64,000 nucleotides of DNA, from the NCBI RefSeq assembly GCF_043641075.1, contig NZ_JBHZRC010000005.1, positions 124,001 to 188,000 of the forward strand, read 5' to 3'. Under the pieces are notes generated by a model, which was given only the letters and a program-made list of their open reading frames with translations, had not been told where the DNA came from and ran no database searches. The position numbers and the translations under genes were made by a program. How positions within the stretch are numbered: position 1 is the stretch's first letter; every line of letters starts with the position of its first letter. The DNA comes from Bacillus_BD oryzisoli_A. Its GTDB lineage: Bacteria > Bacillota > Bacilli > Bacillales > Cytobacillaceae. Positions 1-8,437 of this stretch are shown piece after piece.

Positions 1-301
1 TTTGTTCAGGACATGTAGAGGATTGAATGCGGATCTTCTCGTCCTTTACTTCCACTACATTTGGATTGCATTCAATCTCTGGAAAATTGAAAGTTTCTGT
101 TCCTTTGTGTCCTGTCAATGTGATGCGTTCTAATTCCTGATTTTTACTAGAAATAACGGCAACATATTCAATGCTCTCTGATTGGGCCTCAACCTTTGAC
201 TGTTGGTAGCTGAATACAGTCACGGGTATAAAGGAGATGAGGACAAGTACTATTGTAATGATGATATCCCAGGTTTTTATCATATGAAATGCTTTCTGCA
301 A
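1..301 (-). CDS. NusG domain II-containing protein, N-terminal part (cut by window edge)
   Basis: About 100 residues are visible and the gene runs off the left edge. The N-terminus has one hydrophobic membrane segment (KTWDIIITIVLVLISFIP) followed by an extracellular beta-rich part with a Cys and the stretch VEVKDEKIRIQSSTCPEQ. This is the usual layout of the short membrane-anchored NusG domain II family in Firmicutes, whose role is not settled and which often lies beside FMN-binding or heptaprenyl-diphosphate synthase genes. I chose the TTG at 301-299 because an AAGGAG lies about 10 nt upstream; the in-frame ATG at 283-281 has no ribosome site. The end is not visible. Confidence 0.65.
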   Translation of the reverse strand, partial: MQKAFHMIKTWDIIITIVLVLISFIPVTVFSYQQSKVEAQSESIEYVAVISSKNQELERITLTGHKGTETFNFPEIECNPNVVEVKDEKIRIQSSTCPEQ

Positions 302-420
302 TGTAGATACTCTCCTTACCTTAACAAGTAAGATTAGATTACTTTAAACATTTGAAGATTCTGTGCAGAAAGTTAAGATGGTAGAAGAAATATGCCCGGT
401 TGGGGTTAAAAGTAAAGGTT

Positions 421-1059
421 AGTCTGTCAGAAGGCAGCCATTCTTTCGATAGCTTGAAGGGAATTAATGGGAGGTCTGTCAGAAGGCAGCTGTTCTTTTG
501 ACAGCTTGAAGGGAATTAATGGGAGGTCTGTTAGAAGGCAGCCATTCTTGCGACAGCTTGAACGGAATTAATGGGAAGTCTGTCAGAAGGCAGCCGTTCT
601 TCTGACAGCGTGAGCGGAATTAATGGGAGGTCTGTCAGAAGGCAGCCATTTTTGCGACAGCTTGAACGGAATTATTAGGAAGTCTGTCAGAAGGCAGCCG
701 TTCTTTCGACAGATTGAACGGAATTAATGGGAGGTTTGTCAGAAGGCAGCCATTCTTTCGACAGATTGAACGGAATTAATGGGAGGTTTGTCAGAAGGCA
801 GCCATTCTTTCGACAGCGTGAGCGGAATTAATGGGAGGTCTGTCAGAAGGCAGCCATTCTTCTGACAGCTTGAATGGATTATGAAGGAGGTCTGTCAGAA
901 GGCAGCCGTTCTTTCGACAGTTTGAACGGAATTAATGGGAAGTCTGTCAGAAGGCAGCCGTTCTTCTGACAGCTTGAATGGATTATGAAGGAAGTCTGTC
1001 AGAAGGCAGCCATTCTTCTGAAAGCTTGAATAATTTCCAAAAGACCTGTCAGAATAATC
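421..1059. repeat. Tandem 52-nt hairpin repeat array A (12 copies plus a truncated 13th)
   Basis: The motif CTGTCAG (or TTGTCAG) starts at 424, 476, 528, 580, 632, 684, 736, 788, 840, 892, 944 and 996, an exact 52-nt register, with a truncated copy at 1046. Each unit is a 29-nt imperfect palindrome followed by a 23-nt linker like CTTGAACGGAATTAATGGGA. The left arm CTGTCAGAA is nearly constant. The right arm is either the perfect complement TTCTGACAG or a variant such as TTTCGACAG that leaves one mismatch. The linker is conserved, so these are not CRISPR spacers. The last partial copy overlaps the stop codon of the LysR gene. Function unknown. Confidence 0.95.
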
Positions 1060-1960
1060 TATTGAACCAATAATCCCTGGCGATGTTTATAAGGTCTTTG
1101 GCGGGGTTACTTAAGTAGGTTCCTTTTTTATAGGATGTGCATATTTCCCAAACGGGTCTTTGCTCGATTGAAAAATAGGCGACGTTAGCGTTTGGCTTGG
1201 CATAGGTTATTGGAATCACGGAACAGCATATTCCTTCTGCAGCCATATGATATAAGTTGTGACAGCTCCTTGTTTCTAGCAATATATGTGGATGAAAATC
1301 CATGTCAGCTGTAAGGTTATCGTAAATCTCCCGGAGAGTGGAACCTTTCTGCATAATAGCAAATGAATCATTTTTAAAGCAATCTAAGCTGATTTCAGGA
1401 AGTGCATTACCTGGTTTTCCTCCCAAGTGGGCTAGGGGGTGTGTCCCCGGAACAGCTAGAATAATATCCTCCAAACAGATTTGAATATATTCATCACCTG
1501 ATTTTTGAAAATCCTGTAGGGTTAAAAATCCAATATCTAGATTCCCCATTGAAATCTCATGCTGCTGTTGTTTGACGGATAATTCAATTGGCTCAATGGT
1601 GATATTGGGGTATTTTTTATAAAAAACCGGATAGATGGAGGCGAACATCTCTGAACCGCGTTCAGGAGCTAAACCAATTCTCATCCTACCTTTTTTTAAC
1701 TCAAGTAAATCAGTTATCTGGTTGTAGGTGTCTTTTTTTAAAAGAACCATTTTTTTTGCATTTTCAATATAAATTTCTCCCGCTCGTGTCAGCTGCCAAT
1801 TGGTTCTTGAACGGATAAATAGCTGCGTTCCCAGCTCCTTCTCTAATTTTAAGAGCTGCTGATTTAATGCCGATTGAGTGATAAAAAGTTTTTCTGCTGC
1901 TTTCGTAATATTATTTTCCTCAGCAATTTTAATCATATATTCTAACTGCTTAAGCTCCAC
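1049..1960 (-). CDS. LysR-family transcriptional regulator
   Basis: A 303-residue protein with the standard LysR plan: an N-terminal winged helix-turn-helix (residues about 1-60, including AAEKLFITQSALNQQLLKLE) and a periplasmic-binding-like effector domain from about residue 90. The open frame extends upstream, but the GTG at 1960 is the better start because AAGGAGGG lies 8-9 nt before it and the HTH begins at once. It is divergent from the galactarate dehydratase gene at 2082 with about 120 nt between the starts, the usual arrangement for a LysR protein controlling its neighbour, so it may sense a hexarate. The effector is inference. Its TGA stop lies inside the last partial repeat of array A. 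Confidence 0.9.
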   Translation of the reverse strand: MELKQLEYMIKIAEENNITKAAEKLFITQSALNQQLLKLEKELGTQLFIRSRTNWQLTRAGEIYIENAKKMVLLKKDTYNQITDLLELKKGRMRIGLAPERGSEMFASIYPVFYKKYPNITIEPIELSVKQQQHEISMGNLDIGFLTLQDFQKSGDEYIQICLEDIILAVPGTHPLAHLGGKPGNALPEISLDCFKNDSFAIMQKGSTLREIYDNLTADMDFHPHILLETRSCHNLYHMAAEGICCSVIPITYAKPNANVAYFSIEQRPVWEICTSYKKGTYLSNPAKDLINIARDYWFNRLF

Positions 1961-2081
1961 TTCACATTCCCTCCTTACTCTTAATTTTTCTAAGAGAACT
2001 CTCAAAATAATCACTTTTACTAATTAGATAATAGAAGAATACAATGGTTTTAAAAATAGAACAAGTGTCTAGGAGGCGACT

Positions 2082-3596
2082 ATGGGAAAAAGTTATATTA
2101 AATTGAATGGTATCGATAACGTTGCTATTACGGTAAATGCTATTCCTACTGGCACGATGATCATGGAAGATATTGTGGCAAATCAGGATATACCCCAAGG
2201 ACACAAAATTGCATTATGTAATCTGGCAGAAGGTGAGGCGATTATTCGCTATGGCGTCACCTTAGGATATGCAACTCAACCGATCAAAAAAGGCGATTGG
2301 ATTCATGATCATATGCTAAAGCTTCCTGTCCCTCCAGCCTTAGAAGATATACGATTTGGAACTAATTTGGTAAATGAGTTGCCTGAACCTCCAGTTAGAA
2401 CCTTTATGGGCTATCCGAACAAAAATGGCGGCTATGCCGGAACTAGAAATATATTAGGGATTGTGACAACCGTTCAATGTGTAACAGGTATACTAAATAA
2501 CGCTGTGAAAAAAATTAAACAAGAGCTGCTGCCAAAGTACCGAAACGTAGAGGGCGTTGTAGCGATAAACCACGCATATGGCTGCGGTGTAGCGATCAAT
2601 GCCCCTGAAGCAAATATCCCCATTCGAATGCTCCAAAATATGGTCTAGCATCCGAATTTCGGGGGAGAGACAATGATCATCTCTTTAGGATGTGAAAAGC
2701 TAACATTAGACATGCTGCTGGATACGGAATACAACACCCCTGACAATGTCATAACGTTTCAAAATGAAATGGGTCATGATGCCATCATAGCCAAGATCAT
2801 GAAAATGGCTGAAAACAAGCTGAGGATATTGAATGAAAGGGAACGCGTGGAACTGCCGCTTTCACAATTATGTATCGGCTTACAATGCGGTGGAAGCGAT
2901 GCTTTCTCTGGGGTAACCGCAAATCCTTCTGCAGGATATGCTTCGGATATGCTGGTCAATGCGGGTGCAACTGTTATGTTTTCTGAAGTAACAGAGGTTC
3001 GTGATGGTGTCCATATTATCGGTGAACGCTGTGTAAATGAGGAAGTTGGGAAAAAATTAGCTGATGAGATGAAATGGTACGATCAATATTTGAATAATGG
3101 TCATGTTGACCGTTCAGCGAATCCGACTCCTGGTAATAAAAAGGGTGGTCTATCTAATATTGTTGAAAAAGCAATGGGCTCGATTGCTAAGTCTGGTACC
3201 TCTCCGATTGTAGAGGTTTTGTCACCAGGAGAAAGACCAACGAAAAAAGGGATGATCTTTGCGGCAACCCCGGCAAGTGACTTTGTCTGTGGTTCATGCC
3301 AATTATCTAGTGGAATTACGCTTCAAGTTTTTATGACAGGACGAGGAACTCCATACGGTTTACAAGCAGCACCGGTAATAAAAGTATGTTCCAGGAATGA
3401 TATGAAACAAATGTGGCAGGATTTGATAGATGTGAATGCAGGACCCATTGCAACAGGTGAATCAACGATTGAGGAAATTGGCACGCTGCTATTTAACGAA
3501 ATTATTGATGTTGCAAGTGGTCGTAAACAAACCCTTGCAGAAAAGTACGAAATCTATAATGATTTTACACTTTTCAATCCGGCTCCCATTACCTGA
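2082..3596 (+). pseudogene. garD: Galactarate dehydratase, interrupted by an in-frame TAG
   Basis: Two open segments, 2082-2648 and 2673-3596, lie in the same frame and read as one GarD of about 504 codons, close to the family's roughly 520. The first has the N-terminal SAF domain and the start of the UxaA/GarD catalytic domain, ending at HAYGCGVAINAPEANIPIRM. After the TAG at 2646-2648 the frame continues through HPNFGGETM and LGCEKL to the C-terminal FNPAPIT end, all typical of GarD. GarD dehydrates galactarate to 5-dehydro-4-deoxy-glucarate. A change from CAG or AAG to TAG would explain the break. A ribosome-site-like GGGGGAG precedes ATG 2673, so some C-terminal half could be made, but the split falls inside the catalytic domain and activity is doubtful. 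A sequencing error cannot be excluded. Confidence 0.85.
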
Positions 3597-3630
3597 TAAT
3601 AAATCAATAGAATAATAGAGGGAGATTAAC

Positions 3631-4599
3631 ATGAAACCAAAAATAATCATCTATAAAAAAGTGGACAAGGAAGTAATCGATTTTATTCAACAGACATCTG
3701 AAGTGGTTTATTTTGAGAAGCTAGATGAAAATACTTATCCTACGTTTCTTCAAGAGTTAAAAAGTGCAAATGGAATAATCGGTTCAGGATTGAAGATAGA
3801 TAAGGAATTACTCGACAAGGCTCCACAGTTGAAAATAGTGAGCAATATATCAGTAGGCTACGATAACCTTGACTTAGAGGCATTAGCTACTAGAGGAATT
3901 CTAGCAACCAATACTCCTGGAGTTTTGAATGAAACTGTTGCAGATACCATTATCGGTTTAATCCTAGCTGTAGCTAGACGAATCCCGGAATTAGACCACT
4001 GGGTAAAGGATGGACAATGGCAAACTAACCTTGAAGAACAGTGGTTTGGAGTGGATGTTCATCATAAAACCCTGGGGATAATTGGTATGGGAGGGATTGG
4101 TTCAGTCGTTGCTAAAAGGGCACGTTTTGGGTTTGATATGGAAATCCTATACCATAACCGTTCTAGGTATAAGGAAGCGGAAGATCAATATCATGCTGCC
4201 TATTGTTCTATGGAGGATCTGCTTCGGAAGTCAGATTTTGTCTGTCTTATGACCCCGCTCACACCTGAAACTGAAAAGCTGATGGGGAAAAGAGAATTTG
4301 AGCTTATGAAGAGGTCAGCAATCTTTATTAATGCATCTAGAGGAAAAACAGTGGATGAAGAGGCTTTAATTCATGCTTTAAAAACAGATGAGATTTTGGG
4401 GGCAGGATTGGATGTCTTTATCACTGAACCCATACCTAGTAACCATCCGCTTCTTTTGATGGAGAATGTAGTAACAACACCACATATCGGATCAGCAACC
4501 TATGAAACACGCTTAGAAATGGCCATGTTAGCTGCTGCTAATCTAGTATCTGGATTAAAAGGGGAAACTCCAGTTAACTTGATAGGACTAGGGAATTGA
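3631..4599 (+). CDS. D-2-hydroxyacid dehydrogenase (glyoxylate/hydroxypyruvate or 2-ketogluconate reductase type)
   Basis: A 322-residue member of the D-isomer-specific 2-hydroxyacid dehydrogenase family. The NAD(P) fold begins near residue 147 with GIIGMGGIGSVVAKRA. The catalytic Arg lies in INASRGKTVDEEAL, and the catalytic Glu and His follow in the C-terminal half (TPHIGSAT). It follows garD by about 30 nt with its own GAGGGAG ribosome site, so it is probably co-transcribed. It would reduce a 2-keto acid such as hydroxypyruvate, glyoxylate or a keto-aldonate. The exact substrate cannot be read from the sequence. In this setting it could help convert hexarate breakdown products to glycerate. 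Confidence 0.85.
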   Translation: MKPKIIIYKKVDKEVIDFIQQTSEVVYFEKLDENTYPTFLQELKSANGIIGSGLKIDKELLDKAPQLKIVSNISVGYDNLDLEALATRGILATNTPGVLNETVADTIIGLILAVARRIPELDHWVKDGQWQTNLEEQWFGVDVHHKTLGIIGMGGIGSVVAKRARFGFDMEILYHNRSRYKEAEDQYHAAYCSMEDLLRKSDFVCLMTPLTPETEKLMGKREFELMKRSAIFINASRGKTVDEEALIHALKTDEILGAGLDVFITEPIPSNHPLLLMENVVTTPHIGSATYETRLEMAMLAAANLVSGLKGETPVNLIGLGN

Positions 4600-4671
4600 A
4601 TTAGAGGAGTATAAACAATTAAAAAATATAACTCTATGATTAATAAATGATCATCATTGAGGAGAATGGCT

Positions 4672-6003
4672 GTGAGAAGTTATCTTATATTAGGAATGTG
4701 TGCATTATATTTAATCCAATACTTTACTGAATTACATTGGCTTCAATTAGTGGTGGTTGGACTCTCATTAGTGGCCTTTATGAGTAGCGCCTTTAAAGCA
4801 GACCGCTTTCCTCGCTATCTTGGCATCATCATGATGACAGCTGGTTTAGTTATTGAATGGGGGAAGGGAACCGGGATTGAGGGAATAAGCGACGGGATAT
4901 TTTTAATACTTCCGTTGATTTGCCTTTTGACATTGGCGCCGCTCCTTTCGATTCCGCTTAGACTCGGGGGTTATTTTGGCTCGGTTGCCGTTTTACTGCG
5001 TAATTTGCTACATCAGCCTAGAAAGCTGTACGCGGGAATAACAGGCACACTGTTTTTGCTTTCCCCTATCTTAAATTTAGGCTCTGTCCGGATTATCCAT
5101 GAATTTTTGGAAGAGATTAAGCTTCCATCGACCATGTCTGCTAAAAGCTATCTTGTCGGATTTACCACGGCAGTTTTATGGTCTCCTTATTTTGCATCTG
5201 TTTCACTTGTTCTCCATTATCTGGATATTTCCTATGATATTTATATTCTTTATGGATTTGGATTATCGATTTTGTCTTTAGTAGTGGGAAATATTTGTTT
5301 TGCCTTTTGGGAGAAACGACATACGATTTCGGAAGAGATGGCTCCTATCGTACCGATTGAAAAGAAGCATCGCAGACAGCTCATGGAATTGGTATTATTT
5401 GTTGTCATCCTTATGGGTTCCTGTTTACTCATTCAAATATCTACTCAATGGTCGATGATTGTGATTGTATGTTTAGTCTCCATTATTATACCTGTTTTAT
5501 TTGGCGTCATAACAATGGATTGGAAACGTCTTGTCCCACCATTAACAGATTTTTGCTCCAGAACGGTACCGATGTTGAATAATGAAATCATGTTATTTAT
5601 GAGTGCCGGCATGTTGGCCTTTGCCATGAAAGGAACTGCTGCTGCCAATAAAGTCAGCGACCTCCTTGTCGTTCTGGCAAACAAATCCTTTATTCTATTT
5701 GCCTTGGCAGTCATGTTAATCGTACTAGGCATTACGTATATTGGGGTTCACCAGATTGCAGCGGTTGGCGCCTTGGCCATGCAATTGAACGCAGCTGAGC
5801 TGGGAATAAGTAACATTGGTTTGGCCTTGCTTTTATTGCTGACATGGTCGATTTCTACTGCGCTTAGCCCTTTCTCCGGTTTAAACTTAATGGTTAGCCG
5901 ATTTGCTAATATTTCAGGGGTTCAAACAGGATTGAGGGCAAACGGGGTTCATTTATCCATCTTTGCCATTATCGGAATTGTTATTATTTCATTTATCAGC
6001 TAG
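4672..6003 (+). CDS. Polytopic membrane permease, substrate unknown
   Basis: A 443-residue, very hydrophobic protein with about 11-12 predicted membrane segments in two halves joined by a charged cytoplasmic loop near residues 220-235 (KRHTISEEMAPIVPIEKKHRR). The layout resembles the ion-transporter superfamily of dicarboxylate and citrate carriers, but I do not recognise the family with certainty. The GTG at 4672 is favoured because GAGGAG ends 7 nt before it; an in-frame ATG at 4666 is too close to that site. It follows garD and the dehydrogenase in the same direction, so uptake of a sugar acid or its breakdown product is a reasonable inference. Confidence 0.7.
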   Translation: MRSYLILGMCALYLIQYFTELHWLQLVVVGLSLVAFMSSAFKADRFPRYLGIIMMTAGLVIEWGKGTGIEGISDGIFLILPLICLLTLAPLLSIPLRLGGYFGSVAVLLRNLLHQPRKLYAGITGTLFLLSPILNLGSVRIIHEFLEEIKLPSTMSAKSYLVGFTTAVLWSPYFASVSLVLHYLDISYDIYILYGFGLSILSLVVGNICFAFWEKRHTISEEMAPIVPIEKKHRRQLMELVLFVVILMGSCLLIQISTQWSMIVIVCLVSIIIPVLFGVITMDWKRLVPPLTDFCSRTVPMLNNEIMLFMSAGMLAFAMKGTAAANKVSDLLVVLANKSFILFALAVMLIVLGITYIGVHQIAAVGALAMQLNAAELGISNIGLALLLLLTWSISTALSPFSGLNLMVSRFANISGVQTGLRANGVHLSIFAIIGIVIISFIS

Positions 6004-6100
6004 TGTTTCAAAATACCCTAAGATTAATGTACTTCGCAAAGTATAAAAGAGTCAGGGTTATTTGTTATAATAAAAGAAAAATTATGGAGGTTTTTGGACT

Positions 6101-6508
6101 TTGGACAATAAAATGGAAAAAACGATTATTGATACACTATGTGAAAAAATATCTCCATATTTAATTATTTTATTCGGCTCCATCGTTAACGGAAACAGAC
6201 ATAACCAAAGCGACATTGATATTGCATTTTTAAGCAATGAAACGAAATTTGATAAATACGAATTATTCATGATAGCACAGGAACTCGCATCAAAGTTAGG
6301 GCAGGATGTTGATCTTATTGACTTAAAGCAGGCTAGTACTGTATTTCAAGCCCAAATAGTCCAAACCGGAAAGATTATTTATTGTACAGATGATCAAAAA
6401 AAAGCAGAATTTCAAATGAAAGCTTTAAAGATGTATGCAAAACTTAATGAAGAACGTGCAGAAATAATAAAAAGAATTGATGAGAGTGGGTCCATATATG
6501 AAAAATGA
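6101..6508 (+). CDS. mntA: MntA-type nucleotidyltransferase antitoxin
   Basis: A 135-residue minimal nucleotidyltransferase. The motif FGSIVNGNRHNQSDIDIAF fits GSX10DXD, the metal- and nucleotide-binding signature, and QDVDLIDL supplies the third acidic residue. In MntA/HepT systems this protein adds AMP to the HEPN toxin and silences it. The TTG at 6101 is used because GGAGG lies 10 nt upstream; the ATG at 6113 is too far from it. The gene overlaps hepT by 11 nt, so the two are translationally coupled. A TATAAT at 6067 may be the -10 of a private promoter. Confidence 0.88.
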   Translation: MDNKMEKTIIDTLCEKISPYLIILFGSIVNGNRHNQSDIDIAFLSNETKFDKYELFMIAQELASKLGQDVDLIDLKQASTVFQAQIVQTGKIIYCTDDQKKAEFQMKALKMYAKLNEERAEIIKRIDESGSIYEK

Positions 6509-6902
6509 TGTTATTTTGAACAAAGTTAACATCATAGAACGCTGTATAAAACGAATCAATGAAGAATATGACAACAACCCAAAAAATTTAGAAAACTATA
6601 CAAAGCAAGACTCAATCATTTTAAATATTCAAAGAGCTTGCGAAGCAAGTATTGATTTGGCAATGCACATAGTTGCTGAGAGGAAGCTCGGTTTACCACA
6701 AAATAGCCGTGATGCATTTACTTTACTTGAAGCCGAAGGGATTATTCCATCTTCTCTCTCGGGAAAAATGCAAGCTATGGTAGGATTCCGAAATATTGCT
6801 GTTCATGATTATCAAGAAATCAATTTAGTAATTTTGGAAAAAATCTTAGATGAGCACTTGGTTGATTACTATCAATTTACAAAAACGATTCTTTCTTACT
6901 AA
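6498..6902 (+). CDS. hepT: HepT-type HEPN ribonuclease toxin
   Basis: A 134-residue HEPN (DUF86) protein. The C-terminal RNIAVHDY matches the RX4HXY active site of HepT RNase toxins, in which the Tyr is also the residue AMPylated by MntA. I start it at ATG 6498; upstream in-frame codons lie inside mntA and have no better ribosome site. It forms a complete type VII toxin-antitoxin pair with the preceding gene, closed by a strong hairpin at 6908-6966. The pair interrupts the sugar-acid region, which suggests it arrived as a small mobile cassette. Confidence 0.88.
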   Translation: MKNDVILNKVNIIERCIKRINEEYDNNPKNLENYTKQDSIILNIQRACEASIDLAMHIVAERKLGLPQNSRDAFTLLEAEGIIPSSLSGKMQAMVGFRNIAVHDYQEINLVILEKILDEHLVDYYQFTKTILSY

Positions 6903-6907
6903 AGATT

Positions 6908-6966
6908 TTCAACCATAAGGAAAAAGGAGCAGCTAAGATAGCAGCTCCTTTTTCCTTATGGTTGAA
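6908..6966. terminator. Long bidirectional rho-independent terminator
   Basis: A near-perfect inverted repeat of about 27 nt per arm (arms beginning TTCAACCATAAGG and ending CCTTATGGTTGAA) with a small loop. It lies between hepT (+) and cdaR (-), is followed by a T-run on the + side, and ends both convergent transcripts. Confidence 0.9.
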
Positions 6967-6982
6967 TTAACTTTTTTTCTCT

Positions 6983-8017
6983 CTATTGCATTTTATATAA
7001 AATATAACCAGTAAATAACTGAAATAAATCCATAAACTTCTTAGGGTTTTTGTTCGTAAGGACTTCAATCCTTTGCAGGCGGTAGGCAAGGCTGTTTCGA
7101 TGAATATGAAGCTCCTTGGAAATAGAATTGATGTCGCCATTGTTTTTTATATAACAAATAAGTGTCTCGATTAATTCCTGTCCTTTTGCGTTTTCATCCA
7201 TCTGCTTGAAAAAGTCGCTCATTTCATTTAATGGAATGTCTTTATGTGCTAGATAGTCGATAAATTTTAACTCTTCATAATCGCAAATGGTAATAGGTAA
7301 ATTCATTTTTGCTGCGATTTCGATCGCTCGTTTTGCTTCCTGAATAGACTTCGCGACATGGATATGACTATTACCAATTCCGATGATGGTATTTTCTTGA
7401 GATATGGCTGTTTCTAATCTTTTTAATAGGTCACTGCCGGTAGGAACGATAAATAATGTTCTATTTTGATTTAGCTTAAATACATATTCCTGGTCTTGCA
7501 GGTACGGTTCCTTCAGCATGCTACCTTTTACTAAAATAGCCTTTCTTGGAATTTTTACAAGGATCCCAATTGCTTCTCCGTTATTGATAAAAGCCTCGTC
7601 GTATTCTTCCACACGAAAAACCCATTGATACAAAAACTCTTCCTTCATTTGCTCTTTGACTCTGCGTTCTTTAAATAAGAGCTCCTGGTTAATTAACAGC
7701 TCTGCTGTTACACGAACTAATTCCGCAAATGGCTCTACTATACTAGGTTCGCCGCTTATCCCAATGACGCCAATAATTTTATTGTTAAAATGAATAGGGA
7801 TATTGACACCGGGCTTTGAGAAGCCTTCAGAAGAGTATACGCATTCAATTGCTCCGCGTTCGATTGCTTTAATTGCTCCATGATGATAGGTTCCAATCCT
7901 ATCATTTTCTCCACTACCAATAATTAATCCAACCTCGTCCATGATATTTACATTATAGGGAATAACCATCATAACCTTTTCAGCGATTTCTTGAGCAAGA
8001 CTTTGACTTATCTTCAT
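6983..8017 (-). CDS. cdaR: CdaR-family sugar diacid regulator
   Basis: A 344-residue regulator. The N-terminal sugar-diacid recognition domain occupies about residues 1-135 (MKISQSLAQEIAEKVMMVIP, then DEVGLIIGSG). A GGDEF-like middle part follows, and a PucR-type C-terminal HTH at about 285-335 contains SISKELHIHRNSLAYRLQRI. Proteins of this family activate galactarate, glucarate and glycerate genes. It is divergent from the aldolase-permease-garR-gudD-garK operon across a 420-nt intergenic region, making it the obvious activator of that operon. A cre-like site and a TTGTNNNACAA box lie upstream of it. Confidence 0.92.
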   Translation of the reverse strand: MKISQSLAQEIAEKVMMVIPYNVNIMDEVGLIIGSGENDRIGTYHHGAIKAIERGAIECVYSSEGFSKPGVNIPIHFNNKIIGVIGISGEPSIVEPFAELVRVTAELLINQELLFKERRVKEQMKEEFLYQWVFRVEEYDEAFINNGEAIGILVKIPRKAILVKGSMLKEPYLQDQEYVFKLNQNRTLFIVPTGSDLLKRLETAISQENTIIGIGNSHIHVAKSIQEAKRAIEIAAKMNLPITICDYEELKFIDYLAHKDIPLNEMSDFFKQMDENAKGQELIETLICYIKNNGDINSISKELHIHRNSLAYRLQRIEVLTNKNPKKFMDLFQLFTGYILYKMQ

Positions 8018-8092
8018 TTTTTGCTACCTCCAAGTCTTTAACGTTTAATCTATTTCACTTCATTTGTTTATCTGCATAAAAAAAACGAAATT

Positions 8093-8140
8093 TTATTAGT
8101 GATTTGAATGATGATTTATTTGTAAGACAATTATACAATA
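8093..8140. promoter_or_regulatory. Duplicated upstream box with GntR-type operator (copy 1)
   Basis: About 48 nt here match 16617-16664, upstream of the second garR, with only a few differences. The core TTGTAAGACAATTATACAA is identical in both, and its TTGT-N3-ACAA half fits operators of FCD-type GntR repressors. An ATTATA on the + strand (8130-8135) reads TATAAT on the - strand, so binding here would cover a possible cdaR promoter. The GntR protein at 14762 is a candidate ligand. That assignment is inference. Confidence 0.6.
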
Positions 8141-8144
8141 AAAA

Positions 8145-8159
8145 ATGTAAACGGTTACT
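8145..8159. promoter_or_regulatory. CcpA cre site
   Basis: ATGTAAACGGTTACT matches the Bacillus cre consensus WTGNAANCGNWNNCW at every fixed position. It lies between cdaR and the aldolase operon and would place them under carbon catabolite repression. The matching place upstream of the second garR (near 16668) has a degenerate copy. Confidence 0.7.
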
Positions 8160-8342
8160 AGAAAGATAAAAAAGTTTCAAAGCCAGATTATTCCTTGTAA
8201 CGAAATAGACAAATATTGATTTCAGACTAACCTTATCAGTTTTTTTGTCTATCAACGTTTTGTTCAAATGACCAAAAAAATAAGGAGGAACTTTATCTAA
8301 CTGAATAAAGAAGTTTTTTTCTAAACCGTTTATTATAAGTAT

Positions 8343-8356
8343 GTGAAATAATTCAC
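8343..8356. promoter_or_regulatory. Inverted repeat in the aldolase operon promoter region, possible activator site
   Basis: GTGAA-ATAA-TTCAC lies about 80 nt upstream of the TTG start of the aldolase gene and just upstream of a weak TTGCAA promoter-like element. It is a plausible CdaR site by position only. The rest of the 8018-8437 gap holds the duplicated box, the cre site and an orphan AAGGAGGAA at 8282-8290, a ribosome-site-like sequence with no gene behind it. Confidence 0.35.
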
Positions 8357-8437
8357 GTAATGAGAATTTGCAAGAGTCATGATAATAATTAAGAATTCTA
8401 GAATTGCCAAAATATTAAAATCTAGGAGGAGTTTATA

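Noticed and set aside
2646..2648. Recoding of the garD TAG (for example as pyrrolysine) or a natural split dehydratase
   Set aside because: No recoding genes or signal are seen. Natural splits in this family separate the SAF domain from the rest, while this one lies inside the catalytic domain.
8055..8267. A 70-codon frame on the minus strand in the cdaR upstream region
   Set aside because: It covers the operator and cre sites, has AT-driven Phe/Lys/Asn composition and no ribosome site.
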